Assembly (NCBI GenBank): GCA_040905505.1
Contig: JBBDRL010000075.1
Coordinates: forward strand, 1-30,341
Length of the DNA: 30,341 bases
Direction: 5' to 3'
Source: WHSP01 sp040905505
GTDB lineage: Bacteria > Gemmatimonadota > Gemmatimonadetes > Longimicrobiales > Longimicrobiaceae
Position numbers and translations under genes: made by a program. Under the pieces are notes generated by a model. It did not search any database and had not been told where the DNA came from. It saw only the letters and a list, made by a program, of their open reading frames with translations. This document shows positions 15,105 to 23,006 of the stretch, one piece after another (positions within the stretch are counted from its first letter, which is position 1; the number at the start of each line of letters is the position of its first letter).

Positions 15105-15377
15105 ATGATCGATGATCGTGACTCCACGGATAGCGCTCGAGCGGCGGACGCTGTAGCCGCTAGCGACGTCAAGAACGCCTGGCATCGGTACATCGACCGC
15201 GTGAGCCAGGCACGAGAAGTGATCGTCGTCACCCGATACGGGAAACCCATCATGAAGCTTTCGCCGGTGGACGAGGCGGAAGAAGCGCCCGGGGTTTTTG
15301 GCATCCTCTCCGGGACCGTGACGGTCCACGATGATATCATCGCGCCCATCGACGATGTCTGGGAGGCGAATGGCTGA
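15105..15377 (+). CDS. Phd/YefM-family antitoxin
   Basis: Antitoxin of a type II toxin-antitoxin pair, 90 aa. The core is typical of Phd/YefM: ASDVKNAWHRYIDRVSQARE then VIVVTRYGKPIMKLSP (about 19-54), a DNA-binding dimer fold. The acidic tail after residue 60 is expected to wrap the toxin's active site. The N-terminus has an unusual acidic extension of about 18 residues before the conserved part. Its 3' end overlaps the toxin start by 8 nt, which indicates translational coupling. A dyad upstream may mediate autoregulation. Confidence 0.88.
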   Translation: MIDDRDSTDSARAADAVAASDVKNAWHRYIDRVSQAREVIVVTRYGKPIMKLSPVDEAEEAPGVFGILSGTVTVHDDIIAPIDDVWEANG

Positions 15378-15798
15378 TCGCCTGCTCGTCCTCGACACGC
15401 ACGTGTGGGTGTGGATCGTGACGGGCGAGCGCGAGGCGCTATCGGACAACGCGATCGGCGAGATCGAAGAGGCGAGCCACCGCGGGAATCTGCTGATTCC
15501 CGCGATTTGCATTTGGGAGCTTGCGATCCTGGATGCGCGGGGCCGGTTGACGCTGACACGGCCGATAGTCGACTGGGTCCGCCTCGCTCTTCGCGCCCGC
15601 GGTGTTCGGCTTCTCGACCTGACTCCGGAAATCGCGATCGCCAGCACGCGACTGCCGGGCCCACCTCATGGCGACCCAGCCGATCGTATGATCATCGCGA
15701 GCGCTCGATCCGTGGGAGCTCGCCTCGCCACTCGAGATCGGCGGATCCTGGACTACGCGGCACAGGGGCACGTCGCCGTTCTCAACGCCAACCCGTAA
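15370..15798 (+). CDS. PIN-domain (VapC-like) toxin
   Basis: PIN-domain ribonuclease toxin, 142 aa. The expected metal-binding acidic residues are all visible: Asp9 in LVLDTHVWVW, Glu50 in ICIWELAIL, Asp102/Asp105 in GDPADRMIIASA, and Asp123 in LATRDRRILD. The THVWVW and DPADR forms match the Sll0205-like VapC subgroup, which is commonly paired with Phd-type rather than VapB antitoxins. Start ATG 15370 has GGGAGG just upstream and overlaps the antitoxin by 8 nt; the longer frame to 15331 would start inside the antitoxin gene without a ribosome-binding site. It appears intact, so the pair is probably functional. Confidence 0.9.
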   Translation: MADRLLVLDTHVWVWIVTGEREALSDNAIGEIEEASHRGNLLIPAICIWELAILDARGRLTLTRPIVDWVRLALRARGVRLLDLTPEIAIASTRLPGPPHGDPADRMIIASARSVGARLATRDRRILDYAAQGHVAVLNANP

Positions 15799-15976
15799 CG
15801 CTCGCCTCTCGGGCACGCGTACCGTGCGCGTACCACTCTCGACGATCAGGTTGATCGGCGAGTCCCTGAGCCGCTGCGGCCGCCCACGTCTGGCGCCCGA
15901 ACATCGCAATAGCCTATTCTCCCCACCGCCCGACCTCCACATCCAGGCGCAACACCACGATCCCCGAACTCCGACC

Positions 15977-17602
15977 ATGAGCCTCTCACGTTCAGCTCGG
16001 CGCCAATCGCCACGCCCTTCGCGCCTCAGCCCGCTCCTGCTCGCCCTTGCGCTCGTCTGGGCTATGGCGCCGACGGCCCTCGCAGCCCAGTCCTACGACA
16101 TCCTCATCCGCAACGGCCGCCTGCTCGACGGCACCGGCAACCCGTGGTACTACGGTGACGTCGCCATCAGCGGCGACCGCATCGCGGCAGTCGGCGACCT
16201 GGAGAATGCGACCGCCACCCGAATCATCGACGCCACCGGCCTCTACCTCGCCCCGGGCTTCATCGACGTCCACTCGCACGCCGGCGGCGGTCTGGAGACG
16301 CCGGAGCTGAGTCCCGCCCGGCCGCAGCTCGCCCAGGGGATCACCACGGTCGTCATCAACCCCGACGGCGGGGGGCCGGTGGACCTGGTCGCCCAGCGCG
16401 ACAGCCTCCTGCGCGACGGCCTCGGCGTGAACGCCGCCCAGCTCGTCCCCCACGGCTCCGTCCGCCGCGAGGTGATCGGCAACGAGGACCGGGCGCCGAC
16501 CGACGCGGAGATGCAGCGGATGCGGGACCTCGTCCGGGCGGGAATGCAGGCGGGCGCGTACGGCCTCTCCAGCGGACCCTTCTACGCGCCGGGCAGCTAC
16601 TCGACCACCGAAGAGCTCGTGGAGCTCGCCCGCGTCGCCGCCGAGTATGGCGGTGTCTACACCAGCCATATCCGCGACGAATCGGACTACACGATCGGCC
16701 TGGTCGCCGCCGTCGACGAGGTGATCACGGTCGCGCGCGAGGCGCAGCTCCCGGGGATCGTCACCCACATGAAGGCGCTCGGACCGCGCGTCTGGGGCTT
16801 CTCGAGCGCGCTCGTCAGCCGCATCGACCGCGCCCGTAGCGAGGGCGTCGAGGTGTTCGCCGACCAGTACCCCTACGAGGCGTCACAGACCGGGCTCTCC
16901 GCCGCGCTGCTGCCACGCTGGGCGCAGGTCGGCGGCGGCGACGCCCTCGAGGCGCGACTCGACGACCCGGCGACCCTCGACAGCATCCGCGTCGAGATGG
17001 TCGACAATCTGGACCGGCGTGGAGGCGCCGACCGCATCCAGATTGCGCGCTACGAGCCGGAGCCCTCGTTCGAGGGCATGACGCTCGCCGCGATCGCCGA
17101 GCAGTGGGGGGTCGACGCCATCACGGCCGCCATCCGTCTCATCCGCGAGGACAGCCCCGGCATCGTCTCGTTCAACATGCACGACGACGACATCGCCACC
17201 CTCATGAGCCAGGAGTGGATGATGACGGGCTCCGACGGCACCCTCGTACCCATGAACCAGGGGGTGCCCCACCCGCGCGCCTACGGGACCTATCCTCGGA
17301 AGATCCGGCGCTATGTGGTCGAGGAGAGGGTGCTCGAGATCGGCGCGGCGATCCGCAGCATGACCGGCTTGCCCGCGGCGGTCTTCGACATGCCCGAACG
17401 TGGCCTGCTCCGCGCCGGCACCATCGCCGACGTGATCGTCTTCGACCTCGAGCAGGTCCGCGACCTGGCCACCTACGCCGAGCCCCACCAGCTCTCCGAG
17501 GGCATGGTCCACGTCTTCGTCAACGGCGTCGCGGCGATAGACAGCGGCGAGTTCACCGGCGCGATGAGCGGCAGGGTGCTGCGAAGGGGAGAGATCGAGT
17601 AG
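15977..17602 (+). CDS. Exported N-acyl-D-amino-acid deacylase-like amidohydrolase
   Basis: Amidohydrolase-superfamily enzyme, 541 aa, with a signal peptide (LLLALALVWAMAPTALA ending near residue 37), so probably periplasmic. Metal-binding motifs: PGFIDVHSH (His99, His101), YTSHIRDES (His231), VTHMKALG (His264) and GSDG (Asp420). HPRAYGTYPR and ADVIVFD are typical of the D-aminoacylase branch. The Cys that bridges the metals in classical D-aminoacylase (in a GNCG motif) is absent: the matching stretch is INPDGGG (about 127-133). The substrate is therefore inferred only as an N-acylated or cyclic amide. ATG 15977 was chosen because the 51 residues before it look like untranslated leader. It is convergent with the serpin gene, 7 nt apart. 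Confidence 0.85.
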   Translation: MSLSRSARRQSPRPSRLSPLLLALALVWAMAPTALAAQSYDILIRNGRLLDGTGNPWYYGDVAISGDRIAAVGDLENATATRIIDATGLYLAPGFIDVHSHAGGGLETPELSPARPQLAQGITTVVINPDGGGPVDLVAQRDSLLRDGLGVNAAQLVPHGSVRREVIGNEDRAPTDAEMQRMRDLVRAGMQAGAYGLSSGPFYAPGSYSTTEELVELARVAAEYGGVYTSHIRDESDYTIGLVAAVDEVITVAREAQLPGIVTHMKALGPRVWGFSSALVSRIDRARSEGVEVFADQYPYEASQTGLSAALLPRWAQVGGGDALEARLDDPATLDSIRVEMVDNLDRRGGADRIQIARYEPEPSFEGMTLAAIAEQWGVDAITAAIRLIREDSPGIVSFNMHDDDIATLMSQEWMMTGSDGTLVPMNQGVPHPRAYGTYPRKIRRYVVEERVLEIGAAIRSMTGLPAAVFDMPERGLLRAGTIADVIVFDLEQVRDLATYAEPHQLSEGMVHVFVNGVAAIDSGEFTGAMSGRVLRRGEIE

Positions 17603-17609
17603 GAATTTG

Positions 17610-18824
17610 TTATGTCGGCTTCGTGATCTGCCCGAGAAAAAGCACCGTCTCCGTCGCTTGATCGTAAATCGCCAAAAAGAACGGGCGATCGAAGACGATC
17701 GTCGGATTCGAGCAGCAGCTCGTCACCATGGACACGGAGGTCACCGCAGCGGCCTCCGTACCCTCCTCGTCCACCTTCAGGTACGTCTTCTGTAGGACCT
17801 CGTCGATCCACGCACCGCCGCCGTCGAACATGCCCGAGAAGTCGGCCAGCGGCGTGAATGGGACCTTCATTCCCATCGTCTCGAGCGACTCGACCAGCGA
17901 CGACTCCCACTCCACCTCGAATCGCGGCAGTCCGACTTCGAGACCGCCGACCTCGGAGAACTCCGTCATCCACGTCTTCCACCGATCCGGCTCCAGCCGC
18001 GCGGCGATCGAACCGAGGTCTTCGCCGTCATTCGGCAGCGCCAGCACCATGCTGAAGCGGTCGGCGCCGTAGGGCAGCCGCAACATCCGCATCTCCGAAT
18101 CGCTCCGCATCTCGAAATCGCCGGTCTGGTGCATCATCGGCACCTGCGCCACCGATCCATCCGGTCGATGGAACGGCCTGTCCCGGGTATCCGCTTCGTC
18201 GAACTGGTAGGTCCAGTCCGCCTTGAAGTAGATCGCGTTGATGAGATAGGCGACCACGTCGGCGGGGATCTGCCCATCGATGATCTCGTCGATCCGGCCC
18301 CGGGTCGCATCGTCCACCCATGCGTTGATCACCTCTGCGGTCGTGATCGGCTCGATCTGCGCGTCGTAGAACGTCTGCACCCGATCGCGGAACGACGGCA
18401 GAATCGGGAAGCTTTCCCGATACCAGACGGAGTTCGCCACGGCCAGCTCCGCCCTCGGGTCGCCGGTATCCTGCAGAGCGTCGAGCCACTTCCGGTTCGT
18501 CTCGTTGACGATCTCGTGGTCCAGATCGCCGATGCCGAGCGCCAGTGCCATCTCGTCCGCGGTCTGCCCGACAGCCCCATTGTACGTCATGGCAAGGGCG
18601 AAGGCCGCGCTGGTCGGCGAGGCGAAGACGTTACCATTGGGAGCCTCGGCGCGCAGCCGGCGGAACAGCTCGAATCCAAAGCCCGTGTACGCGTCGGTGA
18701 CGCGTTCGTCGAGCGTCACCTTGTTCCACGTCGGCTGCAGCCCATCGGGCCCCGTCGTCGGATCGCACCCGCTGAGGAGCAGGGCCGGCGCGAGAAGGAA
18801 CAGGAGCGAACGGCGTAGGATCAT
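17610..18824 (-). CDS. Serpin-family protease inhibitor, lipoprotein
   Basis: Serine protease inhibitor, 404 aa, with a lipoprotein signal (LLLSGC, Cys20), hence membrane-anchored outside the cytoplasm. Serpin hallmarks: NVFASPTSAAFALAMTYNGA (about 65-84), LINAIYFKADWTYQF (194-208), a flexible hinge EEGTEAAAVTS (353-363) of the inhibitory type, and the C-terminal block FDRPFFLAIYDQATETVLFLG. Counting from the hinge puts the cleavage residue P1 at Ser369, while counting back from the C-terminal block gives Cys370, so the loop is one residue short of alpha-1-antitrypsin. A Cys-Cys pair (370-371) sits at the scissile site. No strong ribosome-binding site precedes the ATG. Serpins are uncommon in bacteria; lateral gain is possible. 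Confidence 0.92.
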   Translation of the reverse strand: MILRRSLLFLLAPALLLSGCDPTTGPDGLQPTWNKVTLDERVTDAYTGFGFELFRRLRAEAPNGNVFASPTSAAFALAMTYNGAVGQTADEMALALGIGDLDHEIVNETNRKWLDALQDTGDPRAELAVANSVWYRESFPILPSFRDRVQTFYDAQIEPITTAEVINAWVDDATRGRIDEIIDGQIPADVVAYLINAIYFKADWTYQFDEADTRDRPFHRPDGSVAQVPMMHQTGDFEMRSDSEMRMLRLPYGADRFSMVLALPNDGEDLGSIAARLEPDRWKTWMTEFSEVGGLEVGLPRFEVEWESSLVESLETMGMKVPFTPLADFSGMFDGGGAWIDEVLQKTYLKVDEEGTEAAAVTSVSMVTSCCSNPTIVFDRPFFLAIYDQATETVLFLGQITKPT

Positions 18825-19012
18825 GATCGGTAGTAGCTGGGGGACATGGAACCACCGCGACGAATCAGCGTGACCGTCACCCCAACAAACGAATCAGTGA
18901 TCGCGGCTGTGACGCCCCCCCGCACCTGCCGGTCCGAGCGGCCAAGACCCAATCTCCTGCAAGAGTGTACTGAATGCCGAGTTCGCATCACCACACTATC
19001 CGGAGTTCGAAG

Positions 19013-19420
19013 ATGAAGGGCCTCAGCACCCTGGCGGCAATCCTCGTCGTATTCGCGGCCCAGCCCGCTCTCGCGCAGGAAGTCGCGGAGCCGCAGACTG
19101 GCCGGGAAGGGCAGGCGGAGGAGGATGTTCTGCAGCCGGAAACGCCTGCGCCCGCTACGGAAGCCGTGCCGGCGGACCCGGCGGATGACCTGCAGGAGAC
19201 GCTCGACGAGCTTGCCGTCACCCTGGACGGCCTGCTGACCCGCGTCGCCAACGACCCGGAACTCCGCCGCTCGGCCCTGGACGCCGCGGAGGGGATGGTG
19301 AACGTGGCCGAGGTCGTCCTGGCGGAGCAGGCGGAGATGCTTCAGAAAGTGCTGCGTTCCGTCGCCGATGGCCTCGAGGAGCTACCCCTGGCTGAAGAGC
19401 CCGCGGCCGAACTGCGGTGA
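19013..19420 (+). CDS. Small secreted acidic protein of unknown function
   Basis: I do not recognise a family. The 135-aa product has a clear signal peptide (TLAAILVVFAAQPALAQE, cleavage near residue 22). A Pro/Glu/Ala-rich linker follows (about 24-58), then an acidic predicted-helical segment (about 60-130) with heptad-like leucines and valines (LQETLDELAVTLDGLLTRVA and VVLAEQAEMLQKVLRSVADG). It could be a periplasmic helical or coiled-coil protein. ATG 19013 is preceded by CGGAG; the longer frame from 18974 would put a His-rich stretch before the signal peptide. It is convergent with the oxidoreductase gene, 12 nt apart. Confidence 0.7.
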   Translation: MKGLSTLAAILVVFAAQPALAQEVAEPQTGREGQAEEDVLQPETPAPATEAVPADPADDLQETLDELAVTLDGLLTRVANDPELRRSALDAAEGMVNVAEVVLAEQAEMLQKVLRSVADGLEELPLAEEPAAELR

Positions 19421-19432
19421 CCCGCCGGCGAC

Positions 19433-20992
19433 CTACCGCCTAACCCGGAAGAACAACTCGAAGAGCTTCTGCGCGCGTGGCGTGAGCTTCTGCCGGCGCC
19501 ATGCGTCCGCCGCCTTGCGTATGATCTCCGCCCGCGTCGGATAGGGGAAGATCGTCTCACTGAGGCGGCCGAGACCGACCCCCGCCGTCATCGCCTGCGT
19601 GATCTGGCTGATGATGTCACCCGCCCCACCACCGACGAGCGTGGCCCCGAGGATCGTGTCCGAGCCGCGCGACAGGTGCATGCGCAGGAAGCCCTCTTCG
19701 TCGCCGTCCAGCCGGGCGCGGTCGACACTTGAAAACGGCACCGTGATCGTATCGATCTCGTCGCCGCGCGACCCGACTTCCGCGTGGCCGATCCCCACAT
19801 GCGCGAGCTCCGGTGTCGTGTAAGTGCACCACGGCACCACCAGGTCGCTCGCCTTGCCCCGCCCGAAGAAGAGCGCGTTCCGCACCACGAGCCGGGCATG
19901 CGCATCGGCCAGGTGCGTGAACTTCAACGCTGAGGCGACGTCGCCGATCGCGAACACGTCGGCATTCGCCGTACGAAGGTGATCATCCACCTCCACGCCC
20001 CTCCGCGAGTCCACCTGGACGCCCGCCGCCTCGGCCTTCAGACCTTCCACGTTCGCCACCCTGCCGGTCGCGACGAGAATCGCATCGGCATGCACTTCGT
20101 GGGTTGCGCCGTCCAGCTCGTAGCGGATGCTCCGACCGCGCTCCTCGTCTCCGGTCACGCCCACCAGCCGTACTCCACAGTGGATCTCGACACCGCTCTC
20201 GACCATATGGTCGCGAACGACCGCCGCGGCGTCCGGATCGTCAGAGGCGAGGATGCGCTCACCCGCTTCGAGCAGCGTGACGCGGGTCCCGAACGCCGCG
20301 AATGCCTGCGCCAGCTCGCAACCGATCGAACCTCCCCCGATGACGGCCAGCCGGCGCGGCTGCTCCGTCAGGGTGAAGACGGTCTCGTTCGTCAGGTATT
20401 CGGCGTCCTCCAGCCCCGGAACGTCGGGGACCGCGGGCCTCGTCCCCGTGGCGATCACCGCTTTTCGAAAACGAAACGTAGCATCGCCGACGCGCACGGC
20501 CGCCGCCCCGGCGAACGAAGCTTCGCCGAGGAAGACGTCCACGCCCAGATCGGTGAACCGCCCCGCGCTGTCGTGCTCACTGATGTCCGCACGCAGCCTC
20601 CGGATGCGTTCCATGACCGCCGCGAAGTCGCCCCCGACGGCGGCGGGCGGACCTCCGAATCGCTCTTCGGCCAGATTCGCCTCTGTCCAGGCTCTAGCCG
20701 CTGCGATCATCGCCTTGGATGGCACGCAGCCGACGTTCAGGCAATCTCCGCCCAGCAGCTTCCGCTCGATCAGCGCCACCCGCGCTCCGAGCGCGACGGC
20801 AATCGCAGCCGTGACCAGACCGGCCGTCCCCCCGCCGATCACGACCAGGTCGTATCGTTCTCGTGGCTCTGGATGATGCCAGTCCGCAGGGTGCAGATTC
20901 GCGGCGAGCCGCCGATTGTGTTCGTCCCACGGCTCGAGTGCGGCGTAGGGTGCGACCCCTGTCACACCGTCTCTCGTATCCGGTCGGTTCAC
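19433..20992 (-). CDS. FAD-dependent pyridine nucleotide-disulfide oxidoreductase (mercuric-reductase-like)
   Basis: Class I flavoprotein disulfide reductase, 519 aa. It has an FAD-binding GGGTAG motif (about 53-58) and the redox-active pair in GGDCLNVGCVPSK (Cys84, Cys89). An NAD(P)-binding GGGSIGCELAQAFAAFG and the second FAD motif VFAIGDVAS follow. The catalytic His of the C-terminal HPT...E motif is replaced: FPYPTRAE has Tyr484 where His is expected, Glu489 being kept. Mercury-binding cysteines at the C-terminus are absent, so mercury reduction is unlikely. The gene overlaps the upstream TVP38/TMEM64 gene by 4 nt; these two families are also known as a fusion. Substrate unknown. Confidence 0.9.
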   Translation of the reverse strand: MNRPDTRDGVTGVAPYAALEPWDEHNRRLAANLHPADWHHPEPRERYDLVVIGGGTAGLVTAAIAVALGARVALIERKLLGGDCLNVGCVPSKAMIAAARAWTEANLAEERFGGPPAAVGGDFAAVMERIRRLRADISEHDSAGRFTDLGVDVFLGEASFAGAAAVRVGDATFRFRKAVIATGTRPAVPDVPGLEDAEYLTNETVFTLTEQPRRLAVIGGGSIGCELAQAFAAFGTRVTLLEAGERILASDDPDAAAVVRDHMVESGVEIHCGVRLVGVTGDEERGRSIRYELDGATHEVHADAILVATGRVANVEGLKAEAAGVQVDSRRGVEVDDHLRTANADVFAIGDVASALKFTHLADAHARLVVRNALFFGRGKASDLVVPWCTYTTPELAHVGIGHAEVGSRGDEIDTITVPFSSVDRARLDGDEEGFLRMHLSRGSDTILGATLVGGGAGDIISQITQAMTAGVGLGRLSETIFPYPTRAEIIRKAADAWRRQKLTPRAQKLFELFFRVRR

Positions 20993-21720
20993 GTCGTCTC
21001 CTCGTTGATGGCCCGGCGTGCGATGCGTGTCACCCAGAGGGTCGCCGCGGCGGTGGCGGCGAGGCCGACGGCGAGGATGATGTAGTAGCCGCTTCCTCGC
21101 TCGATCTCAGCGCCACCCGCCACCGCCGCGATGTCGCCCGCGACGCGCCCCGAGTACACGTAGAGCACCGTACCCGGCAGCATACCGACGGCCGCGATCA
21201 CATAGTCGCGGAACCTGACGCTCGTCAGCCCGAGGGCGTAGTTGAGCAGATTGTAGGGCAGCACGGGCGACAGGCGAAGCAGGAATACGATCTTGCGGCC
21301 GTTGCGCGCCACGGCTCTGTCGATCCTGTGGAAGCGCGGGTCACGCGTGATCCGCCCTTCCACGAGCGGGCGCGCGCCGTGACGCGCGGCGAGGAAGGCG
21401 AGGCTCGAGCCGATCACGGCGCCGACGAACACGAACGCGACTCCCCTGGGAATGCCGAAGACCGCGCCAGCGGCCAGCGTCAACAGTGAGCCGGGGACGA
21501 ACGCAACCGTGGCCAGCGCGTAGCCGGCGATGAACAGAACGGGCGCCCAGACTCCCTGCCCGGCCACCCACGCGGCGAATCTCGGCAGCTCGCCCCCGGC
21601 CATACGCCCGAGAACGCCGACACCCACGAGCGCCACGAGCCCGAGGCCCAGCTTGACCATCAGCGATCGCCGGCGCGATCCGCGCCCCGCCCCGGTAGCT
21701 GCCCCACCGTCTTCGCTCAT
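20989..21720 (-). CDS. TVP38/TMEM64 (DedA-like) membrane protein
   Basis: Integral membrane protein of the SNARE-associated/TVP38 family, 243 aa. Hydrophobic segments: about 22-42, 60-80, 82-110, 150-175 and 215-235. The family glycine motif is LAAGAVFGIPRGVAFVFVGA (about 82-101), and the Arg-Pro block RLSPVLPYNLLNYALGLTSV (about 149-168) corresponds to the re-entrant region of DedA-like lipid scramblases and transporters. It is the first gene of a two-gene operon with the flavoprotein (ATGA overlap). The linked family pair suggests a membrane-associated redox task, but no function has been established. Met21 is a possible alternative start. Confidence 0.9.
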   Translation of the reverse strand: MSEDGGAATGAGRGSRRRSLMVKLGLGLVALVGVGVLGRMAGGELPRFAAWVAGQGVWAPVLFIAGYALATVAFVPGSLLTLAAGAVFGIPRGVAFVFVGAVIGSSLAFLAARHGARPLVEGRITRDPRFHRIDRAVARNGRKIVFLLRLSPVLPYNLLNYALGLTSVRFRDYVIAAVGMLPGTVLYVYSGRVAGDIAAVAGGAEIERGSGYYIILAVGLAATAAATLWVTRIARRAINEETT

Positions 21721-21962
21721 GCGAACCCGTAGCCCGAACGAGGAGCCTTCGACATCTGCACGCCGATCATTTCACGTGACCCGGTGCTCGACCAGGTCGA
21801 TTCCGCATCTTGACGAGCTCGACCGCCCAGAAGATGTTGACGCCGTCCATCCTCCCGCTCTTCATGGGTGATGTCGGCCAACGCAACGGCGGGATGGACA
21901 CTACTGGTGAACGGCATTTGGCTGTTCGGGTGGGATCGATTACGAACTTCGAAAGGGCAAGC

Positions 21963-22592
21963 ATGAGTTCGACACGCTTCAGCGCTCTCCTCGCCGCCGC
22001 CGGCGCTCTGCTCATCGCCCCGGCCTGCTCGCCGGACGCGGCCCCCGTCACCGAGGAGCCGGCGGGCGGAGGCGCCCCGGCCGCCGAGGCGCCTGCGACA
22101 GGCGCTACCGAAGGCCTGACCCTCACCAGCACCTCCTTCCAGGAGGGCACGTCCATTCCCCTCCGCAACTCGGCCTACGGCGACGAGGTCACGCCGGACC
22201 TGAGCTGGAGCAACCTCCCGGAAGGGACGCAGAGCCTCGCTCTCATTCTGGATGACCCGGACGACGGCGCGACGCCTTACGTCCACTGGGTCCTCTACAA
22301 CATTCCGCCAGAGGCCGGCGGCCTCCCCGAGGGACTGACGGGCGAGGGCACACTCACCGAACCCGCGCAGATCGCCGGGACCACCCAGGGCCTCAACAAC
22401 CGCAACAACGCCAGCTACTACGGCCCCGAGCCGCGCTCAGGCCCCGCGCACAATTACCGCTTCAACCTCTATGCACTGAGCCTCGAGCCGAACCTCCCGG
22501 AGGGCCTCGGCGCCGACGAGTTGCGAGAGGCGATGAGCGGCAACATTCTCGGCGAGACCACCCTGACCGCACCGTTTCAGGCACCGGAGTAA
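21963..22592 (+). CDS. YbhB/YbcL-type (PEBP) lipoprotein
   Basis: Phosphatidylethanolamine-binding-protein family member, 209 aa. A lipoprotein signal (LLIAPAC, Cys22) is followed by a Pro/Ala-rich linker and the PEBP fold (about 50-209). Both ligand-pocket motifs are present: LILDDPDDGATPYVHWVLYN and GPEPRSGPAHNYRFNLYAL. Bacterial members are poorly understood; ligand binding or protease inhibition have been proposed. Start ATG 21963 has GAAAGG nearby. TTGGCT (21918-21923) and TACGAA (21941-21946) with a 17-nt spacer form a weak candidate promoter. The gene is divergent from the TVP38 operon. A repeat-derived hairpin follows the stop. Confidence 0.9.
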   Translation: MSSTRFSALLAAAGALLIAPACSPDAAPVTEEPAGGGAPAAEAPATGATEGLTLTSTSFQEGTSIPLRNSAYGDEVTPDLSWSNLPEGTQSLALILDDPDDGATPYVHWVLYNIPPEAGGLPEGLTGEGTLTEPAQIAGTTQGLNNRNNASYYGPEPRSGPAHNYRFNLYALSLEPNLPEGLGADELREAMSGNILGETTLTAPFQAPE

Positions 22593-22598
22593 TCCCCC

Positions 22599-22648
22599 GT
22601 CGTCCCGAGCGCAGTGAGGGACCTGCACGTCGACGGGCGGCGTGCAGG
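22599..22648 (+). repeat. Dispersed repeat copy with 8-bp hairpin
   Basis: GTCGTCCCGAGCGCAGTGAG begins a copy of the family also seen at 2796-2869 and 30201-30300. It runs into CCTGCACG / CGTGCAGG (22622-22629, 22641-22648; 11-nt loop), a perfect 8-bp hairpin 30 nt after the PEBP stop that could act as its terminator. Confidence 0.6.
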
Positions 22649-22679
22649 CCCTTCCTCTATCATCCCCAACGTCCTCCTT

Positions 22680-22869
22680 GTCATCCCCGCGNNNNNNNNN
22701 NNNNNNNNNNNNNNNNNNNNNNNNNNNNNNNNNNNNNNNNNNNNNNNNNNNNNNNNNNNNNNNNNNNNNNNNNNNNNNNNNNNNNNNNNNNAAGCGGGGA
22801 TCCAGTAGCAGCGCGCCGGAGAGCAATCGGTCGAGACCGCACTGGCTCCCCGCAGCCGCCGGGGAGGAC
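22680..22869. repeat. Second paired palindromic repeat, interrupted by a 100-N gap
   Basis: The half-unit GTCATCCCCGCG (22680-22691) meets the Ns, and AAGCGGGGATCCAGTA (22792-22807) resumes directly after them. A degenerate inverted unit follows at 22841-22869 after 33 nt. The layout matches 119-208. The 100-N gap (22692-22791) therefore falls in the loop of the palindrome. The rest of 22593-23006 is low-complexity GC-rich sequence, including two GGCGCGGGGAGGACGG-like copies near 22861-22895. No gene is supported. Confidence 0.75.
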
Positions 22870-23006
22870 GGTAAAGGCGCGGGGAGGACGGCAAAGGCCG
22901 CGGGAAAGACGACAATCGACCGCCGGGGAGAACGACGACGACCTGCCGCCGGCGGCACAAGCCCATCCCCACGCCGCCCCGCCGCGGAACGCAGCACTCT
23001 CACGGT

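Noticed and set aside
19433..20992. Annotation as a true mercuric reductase (merA)
   Set aside because: There is no N-terminal metal-binding domain, no C-terminal Cys pair, and the catalytic His is replaced by Tyr.
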